Assembly: GCA_964532145.1 (NCBI GenBank)
Contig: CAZHGM010000012.1
Span: forward strand, 1-25,289
Reading direction: 5' to 3'
DNA: 25,289 nucleotides
Source of the DNA: JAPUDQ01 sp964532145
GTDB taxonomy: Bacteria > Patescibacteriota > Saccharimonadia > Saccharimonadales > Saccharimonadaceae
Position numbers and translations under genes: made by a program. Shown in pieces: positions 20,606-25,289 of the stretch. Position 1 is the stretch's first letter. Every line of letters starts with the position of its first letter. The notes under the pieces are model-generated. The model saw only the letters and a list, made by a program, of their open reading frames with translations. It had not been told where the DNA came from and searched no databases.

Positions 20606-22647
20606 CACGATATTATACTTAATAACTCAGACTCATCAATAATCTTCGTGCCATAACTTTCAGCCTTTTTGAGCTTGCTAGCGCCAACCTTGCCGCCGGC
20701 GACGAGATAGGTCGTGTCTTTGGCGACGGCCGTCTGGAATGTGCCGCCGAGGGCACGGATTTTGTTGGCTGCTTCATCGCGGCCCATGCTCTCGAGCGTA
20801 CCGGTCACGACAAAATTCTGACCGGCAAGTTTGCCGGATTTCACTTCATAGTACGGTTCTACCCCTAGAGATTTCATCTTGGAAAGTAGTTCGATATTGT
20901 CATTATCGGCAAACCACGCAGTAATTGACTCAGCAACTACTTCCCCGACACCCTCGACTGATTTGAGTTTATCAATCGTCGCCTGCGAAAGCGCATTGAG
21001 CGAGCCAAATGCTGTTACAAGATCAATCGCGGTCTGCACGCCGACGTGGCGGATGCCGAGGCCATAGAGGAAACGTTCGAGCGGCGGCGCTTTTTTGTCG
21101 TTGATAGCATTGATAAGTTTTTGGGCGGAAATGTCGGCGAAACGATCCAAAGTTAGTAACTGTTCTTTAGTTAATGAATATATGTCAGCCAGGTCGCGCA
21201 CAAGTCCAGCATCGACCAACGCCTCAACATTTTTCTCGCCAAGCGTATCGATGTCCAGCGCGGACTTGCTGGCATAGTGTTGCAGGGCACGCTTCAAAAT
21301 CAGCGGACCGCTCAGACCTTTGGCGCGGTAAACGACTTCCCCCTCAGGCCGCACAAACTCAAGCTCAGGGTATTGTCGTTTGAGCTCTTTCTCGTAATCA
21401 AACAACTTTGCGTCTTTAGGTCGAAGCTCAGTGATAACCGACTCAACCTGCGGGATGATATCGCCGGCTTTAAATATAACAACCGTGTCACCGCGGCGCA
21501 CATCGAGCCGGGCAATTTCATCGGCATTATGGAGACTCGCATGCTGCACCGTCGTACCAGCCACGACCACAGGATCAAATACCGCAACCGGTGTGGCCGC
21601 GCCAGTTCGCCCAATCGAAATTACAATGTCGCGCACCATGGTGGTCGCTTGCTCAGCACCGTATTTGTACGCCACGGCGCCGCGTGGCTGTTTGCCAACC
21701 ACACCGAGCTCGGCGAACTGTGCGCGGTTGTTGATTTTGATAACAAGACCGTCAGTATTAAACGGCAAATCATGTCGTTTTTTATCCCAGTCGTCCACAA
21801 AATGCATAACATCATCGAGTGTATCAAACACACTAGCTTGCTGGTTGCGCCGGATACCGAGCGCCGTAAGTGTTTCGTAGGCAAACATATTAGTCGGCAC
21901 ATCACTTGCTTCCTCACGTAGTAAATCATAGGCAATAAATGTCAATGGACGCGACGCGACTAACTCCGGATCGAGCTGGCGCATAGTGCCGGCAGCGAGG
22001 TTACGCGGGTTGGCAAACTCCGGCTTGCCTTCGGCACGTTGGCGCGTGTTGAGCGCGGCAAAATCATCTTTAAGCATGACGATTTCACCGCGAATTTCAG
22101 TACGACCGTTCAGGAAATATTTTGGATTTTGGATTTTGGATTTTGGAGAAACAGCGGGGTCATGCAAACGGAGCGGGATATTACGTATCGTGCGCACGTT
22201 TTGCGTGATATCTTCGCCAACGAAACTATCGCCTCGGGTAATGCCCCGTGTGAGCAAGCCATCTTCGTAGATAAGTGCGCAGGCCAGTCCATCCATTTTT
22301 ATATCACAGAAAAATTCATGCTGGCTATCTGGCAGTAGTTTGTCCATGCGCTTGACCCATGCTTCAACCTCCCCGCGGTCAAAGACGTCATTGAGACTGA
22401 GCATACGCGTACTATGAGCGACTTTTGCAAAGCCGGATTTGAGTTTGTTGCCGACACGCTGTGAAGGACTGTCAGAACGGGTAATGTCAGGGTGATCTGC
22501 TTCGAGCTGTTTTAGCTCCGCGTATAATCCGTCGTAGATAGCATCCTCGACACTTGGCTCGTCAAGTACATGATATTGATAACTGTAGGTATTAAGCAAA
22601 TCTAATAACTCATTGTACCGACTGCTAGCGTTTTGGTTTTGGGTCAT
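20605..22647 (-). CDS. ligA: NAD+-dependent DNA ligase
   Basis: Seals nicks in DNA using NAD+. Domain Ia YxYHVLDEPSVEDAIYD, SDSPSQRVG, adenylation motif with Lys117 (DIKMDG), RGEI and GRTG motifs, OB fold, HhH repeats (VEGVGEVVAES and neighbours) and a BRCT domain from about residue 600. The region that normally carries the four zinc-binding Cys (about residues 420-440, DNA about 21330-21390) contains none. A 7-bp repeat (22119-22146) adds KSKIQNPK after residue 165. Length 680 is normal. The BRCT end is duplicated in the chimera at 17205-17570. It overlaps the upstream membrane-protein gene by 23 nt. Confidence 0.96.
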   Translation of the reverse strand: MTQNQNASSRYNELLDLLNTYSYQYHVLDEPSVEDAIYDGLYAELKQLEADHPDITRSDSPSQRVGNKLKSGFAKVAHSTRMLSLNDVFDRGEVEAWVKRMDKLLPDSQHEFFCDIKMDGLACALIYEDGLLTRGITRGDSFVGEDITQNVRTIRNIPLRLHDPAVSPKSKIQNPKYFLNGRTEIRGEIVMLKDDFAALNTRQRAEGKPEFANPRNLAAGTMRQLDPELVASRPLTFIAYDLLREEASDVPTNMFAYETLTALGIRRNQQASVFDTLDDVMHFVDDWDKKRHDLPFNTDGLVIKINNRAQFAELGVVGKQPRGAVAYKYGAEQATTMVRDIVISIGRTGAATPVAVFDPVVVAGTTVQHASLHNADEIARLDVRRGDTVVIFKAGDIIPQVESVITELRPKDAKLFDYEKELKRQYPELEFVRPEGEVVYRAKGLSGPLILKRALQHYASKSALDIDTLGEKNVEALVDAGLVRDLADIYSLTKEQLLTLDRFADISAQKLINAINDKKAPPLERFLYGLGIRHVGVQTAIDLVTAFGSLNALSQATIDKLKSVEGVGEVVAESITAWFADNDNIELLSKMKSLGVEPYYEVKSGKLAGQNFVVTGTLESMGRDEAANKIRALGGTFQTAVAKDTTYLVAGGKVGASKLKKAESYGTKIIDESELLSIIS
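22119..22146. repeat. 7-bp tandem repeat in ligA (ATTTTGG x4)
   Basis: Four exact copies of ATTTTGG on the plus strand. On the coding strand they encode the Lys/Ile/Gln/Asn/Pro-rich insert between SPKSK and YFLNGRTEIRG, in the adenylation domain. Confidence 0.9.
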
Positions 22648-23680
22648 CGATCATCCTCCGATAGAGCAGATACACATATGTCGCAAAAAAAATGAAGCTA
22701 AATCCAGTCAAGAGCTGAATAGTGAGCGGTACCAGTGGGAACCAATCCCAAGGTAGCACATCTGCAAGTAGGATGATCGGAATCAGCACAAAAGCCCAGA
22801 CTAGTAGCAGTACAAATGCCATCCAGACACTGCGAACAATGATACTTACACGACGCCCGATAACGACGTCACCAGCGAGATACAACGCACGAAACGGATA
22901 CGTGCCAGGCAGCGTAACGATGACCATTGCAAGCAGCGTACTGGTAATCCAATATAGCGACAGTACGACGAAGAGACCTGCCGCAATCGCAAACATCATT
23001 GACTCTACGCCACTTTGTACGGTGCCAGTCGCAAGCAGCACGGCATATACGCCAACCGCGGCCGCTCCAGGAAATATTTGAAACAGCAATACCACAGCCA
23101 GTACCGCAGTCGAAAGAAACGGCGCTCCACTGTTATAGAGTGCATCGCGGATAGTTATCTTGGCTCCCGCCATTTTGTGGCGGATGTACCAGACGACTGA
23201 CAGCCAAGTAAAGATGCCAAGCAACCCAATGTAGACTTGCTGGGCTTCGGATAAGGGATCATTCAAGCCGCCTGTTATGGCCGTACCAAACAATATAACT
23301 GTTTGGGTGGCCTTGTCGAAATCACCGCCGACGACACTTGAGCCGACTGATTTGATATCTTCGGTCAAGGTCTTGTAGCCGTCCTGACTGGAAATCCCAG
23401 CCAGCACCGTATACATCAGTACGTATATTAGGATAAATGTTGCAAAGGCGCGTTTGTTACGACGCATGATACCGAATACTTCCGCCGTGAAAAATATATT
23501 ACTCGGCAACGGCACATGTCTTGGCATGTCACGTTTGTCGGTTTTACGAAATGAGCGATGAGGCCGACGCGACAAAAAACGCTGCAGGCGGCGTTTGGCA
23601 CGTAGATACAAGCGAACAAAAAAATGACGAATTGCCTTGATTATTTTTTCAAAACGACGTGACGGGCGTTTGCGCGGCAT
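22625..23680 (-). CDS. Polytopic membrane protein, unknown function
   Basis: A 351-residue protein with a very basic N-terminal arm (residues 1-55, many Arg and Lys) followed by about six TM segments. A soluble loop follows the first TM (SSQDGYKTLTEDIKSVG). I do not recognise a family. It follows htpX by 2 nt and overlaps ligA, so it belongs to the same operon. Confidence 0.75.
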   Translation of the reverse strand: MPRKRPSRRFEKIIKAIRHFFVRLYLRAKRRLQRFLSRRPHRSFRKTDKRDMPRHVPLPSNIFFTAEVFGIMRRNKRAFATFILIYVLMYTVLAGISSQDGYKTLTEDIKSVGSSVVGGDFDKATQTVILFGTAITGGLNDPLSEAQQVYIGLLGIFTWLSVVWYIRHKMAGAKITIRDALYNSGAPFLSTAVLAVVLLFQIFPGAAAVGVYAVLLATGTVQSGVESMMFAIAAGLFVVLSLYWITSTLLAMVIVTLPGTYPFRALYLAGDVVIGRRVSIIVRSVWMAFVLLLVWAFVLIPIILLADVLPWDWFPLVPLTIQLLTGFSFIFFATYVYLLYRRMIDDPKPKR

Positions 23681-23682
23681 GG

Positions 23683-24558
23683 CTACATTTTACTCGTGAG
23701 GCTTCGAAGTCGCGTGACACGCTCCTCGATAGGAGGGTGTGTACTGAACGCATTCATCAAGCTGCCTTTTAGCGGATTTGCAAAAAACAAATGTGCGGTT
23801 GAGCTGTTTTGACGCTGAGTGGCAGAACCGATCGCGCCGATTTTTTCTAGGGCGCTAGCCAGACCTTCGGGATCGCGCGTCGTCAGTGCACCTGTTGCAT
23901 CAGCTAAATATTCCCGCTGGCGTGAGACTGCCGCCTGGACAAGCATCGCGATAATCGGCGTGATGACGGCAGCGAAAATTGCCCCGACGAAAAACAACGG
24001 GCTCGACGGACGTTCTTCGTTGTTTCCCCCGAACCACATCATACGCATAAACATATCAGCGATAATACCAATGGCGCTTACGAGGCCAAATACGATCATC
24101 ATAACGCGAATATCATAGTTTTTGACATGACCCATTTCGTGCGCCATCACGGCAGTCAGCTCACGGTCATTCATAATGCCGAGAATACCCGTGGTCGCCG
24201 CAACATAGGCATGTTCAGGATCGCGACCGGTCGCAAACGCATTTGGCGCCGGATCATCGATGACGTAGACTTTCGGCATTGGCATTCCATTTGTGATCGA
24301 AAGATTTTCGACGATGCGATACAGCCGTGGATTGTCTTGCTTTTGGATTTCCTTCGCGCCGTTCATAGCCAGTGCTAGTTTGGCTGCCATAAAATATTGG
24401 ATAAGCGCATAAATGGTGGCAACAACTAGGGAACCCCACATGATGCCGGTTGAGCCATAGTACATTGAGAACAGGTAGCTCAACCCCCATACAAGTGCAA
24501 TGAAACACGCAATAATAATATACGTGTTGCGTTTATTGGCCGCAATTGCACTATACAT
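23683..24558 (-). CDS. htpX: HtpX-like membrane zinc metalloprotease
   Basis: M48 membrane endopeptidase in quality control of membrane proteins. Two N-terminal TM segments (about 12-31 and 39-60), active site HEMGH at residues 140-144, further TM segments, and the third zinc ligand region QREYLADATGA. The C-terminus STHPPIEERVTRLRSL is typical. Length 291 is normal. It follows lemA by 8 nt, the common lemA-htpX pairing. Confidence 0.95.
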   Translation of the reverse strand: MYSAIAANKRNTYIIIACFIALVWGLSYLFSMYYGSTGIMWGSLVVATIYALIQYFMAAKLALAMNGAKEIQKQDNPRLYRIVENLSITNGMPMPKVYVIDDPAPNAFATGRDPEHAYVAATTGILGIMNDRELTAVMAHEMGHVKNYDIRVMMIVFGLVSAIGIIADMFMRMMWFGGNNEERPSSPLFFVGAIFAAVITPIIAMLVQAAVSRQREYLADATGALTTRDPEGLASALEKIGAIGSATQRQNSSTAHLFFANPLKGSLMNAFSTHPPIEERVTRLRSLTSKM

Positions 24559-24566
24559 TGATCCTC

Positions 24567-25133
24567 CTAAAACTTAACGTCAACTGGATTTTGGAGACTT
24601 GCTGGCTCGTCAACTTCAAAGAATTCGCGTTTGACAAAATGGAACATACCAGCAACAAGGTTACTCGGGAATTGTTCAATTTTGATATTAAGATCACGTA
24701 CACCAGAGTTGTAGAAACGACGTGACGCCTGGATTTTGTCCTCTGTATCGACTAATTCTGCGCTCAACTGTTGAAAGTTTTCAGTCGCACGCAGCTGGGG
24801 GTAGTTTTCAGCGACAGCAAAGAGACTTTTGAGGGCCGACTCGAACTGGTTTTCGGCTGCAGCAGTTTGCTTCGGACCTTGTGAAGTAGCATTAACTACA
24901 TTCGCTCGGGCTTCAGTCACCTTTTCAAACAATTCCTTTTCGTGTGAGGCATAGCCTTTAACCGTTTCAATAAGGTTAGGGATCAAATCCGCCCGACGCT
25001 TCAGCTGGACAGTGATGTCGCTCCAAGCTTCTTCGACACGATTTTTGAGCGTAACCAGGCTATTGTATGACAGCCAGAAAAACCCGATGATGAGAACCAA
25101 GATTGCCAAGATGACGATAAGTGTAATGTCCAT
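24567..25133 (-). CDS. lemA: LemA family membrane protein
   Basis: A 188-residue LemA protein: N-terminal TM (about 3-24), then helical coiled-coil domain with NRVEEAWSDITVQLKRRADLIPNLIETVKGYASHE (exact family core spread over residues 32-66) and the RRFYNSGVRDLNIKIEQFPSNLVA end. Its role is unsettled, but it commonly accompanies HtpX. The ATG is preceded by AGAGGAAT. It is the first gene of the long minus-strand operon. Confidence 0.93.
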   Translation of the reverse strand: MDITLIVILAILVLIIGFFWLSYNSLVTLKNRVEEAWSDITVQLKRRADLIPNLIETVKGYASHEKELFEKVTEARANVVNATSQGPKQTAAAENQFESALKSLFAVAENYPQLRATENFQQLSAELVDTEDKIQASRRFYNSGVRDLNIKIEQFPSNLVAGMFHFVKREFFEVDEPASLQNPVDVKF

Positions 25134-25162
25134 GTTATTCCTCTTAAATTATCCTTACTACT

Positions 25163-25168
25163 AGTATA
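25163..25168 (-). promoter_or_regulatory. -10 box of the lemA operon
   Basis: TATACT on the minus strand about 30 nt upstream of the lemA ATG. The -35 is weak. Positions 25210-25289 contain a small hairpin (GCTTTC / GAAAGC) of unknown role. Confidence 0.5.
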
Positions 25169-25289
25169 GCAAACTCATGAGCGTTATGGCATAAGGTGCC
25201 GGTAGTATAAATACGACTTACTGGTAATTTCCATTTGGTGGCTTTCTATACGAAAGCTCGAACCTATTTTAACAGATGACCACCGAAGT

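Noticed and set aside
21277..21921. 214-residue plus-strand frame opposite ligA
   Set aside because: Antisense shadow of conserved ligase codons.
25210..25289. tRNA-like or structured RNA at the right edge (TTCGA, CCACC, small hairpin)
   Set aside because: No cloverleaf can be formed and the sequence is cut by the window end.
1..25289. CRISPR array, transposase, integrase or prophage genes
   Set aside because: No spaced direct repeats and no recognisable recombinase frame; the repeats seen are tandem heptamers and gene fragments.
1..25289. Alternative genetic code with TGA as glycine
   Set aside because: TGA ends sodN, rdgB-upstream NDT, HD and ligA at positions that fit family lengths and overlap the next start codon.

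Overview
The window looks like a chromosomal segment of a candidate-phyla-radiation bacterium, most likely Saccharibacteria (TM7). This is inferred from the compact, co-oriented, overlapping genes, standard stop usage (TGA ends several genes, which argues against Gracilibacteria/Absconditabacteria), moderate GC, and a MurF-type ligase with an unusually short N-terminus. No database search was possible, so the phylum is an inference. Nearly everything is on the minus strand; only an orphan gene (2457-2864), a LysM protein (6148-6537) and an RRM protein (14482-14781) run on the plus strand.

Right to left on the minus strand (direction of transcription): 25133-14813 looks like one long, translationally coupled operon: lemA, htpX, a polytopic membrane protein, NAD+-dependent DNA ligase ligA, an alpha/beta hydrolase, an HD phosphohydrolase, a GT2 glycosyltransferase, two nucleoside-deoxyribosyltransferase-like paralogues, a DUF1653 protein, a NADAR protein, an RdgB-type NTP pyrophosphatase, a 7-TM membrane protein, and two chimeric genes. 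The gene at 17205-17570 joins the first half of rdgB to the last part of ligA at a shared Ala-Leu-Gly-Gly. The gene at 16511-16744 joins the start of a Nudix protein to the tail of the HD protein. The gene order (ligA, HD, NDT, rdgB, then ligA tail, HD tail, NDT, rdgB) is what a tandem duplication would leave, with the rdgB-ligA chimera as its novel joint. The operon is rich in enzymes acting on nucleotides, nucleosides and ADP-ribose-like substrates.

The middle (13848-8246) holds the MurF-like ligase, a membrane-anchored surface protein, and a leucyl-tRNA synthetase with a complete Nudix domain inserted in its editing (CP1) domain. tRNA-Ala(GGC) lies at 14001-14077. An ECF sigma factor with a coupled membrane regulator occupies 8167-6636.

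The left part holds housekeeping blocks: rpmF-nusB-nudix-rnc (6022-4167), rpsP-khpA (4065-3076) and trmD (2355-1699), with the orphan plus-strand cassette between khpA and trmD where rimM would often be. Left of trmD is a nickel superoxide dismutase gene (sodN) coupled to its S26-type maturation protease, which here carries four extra transmembrane segments. The left edge contains a partial tRNA-Gln(CTG) and a broken tRNA-Gln-like copy interrupted by palindromes.

Two genome-style features recur. Several genes have a -10 box 7-9 nt upstream of the ATG and no Shine-Dalgarno, suggesting leaderless mRNAs. Short 7-bp tandem repeats, four units each, sit inside leuS (twice) and ligA (once), encoding extra peptide loops.
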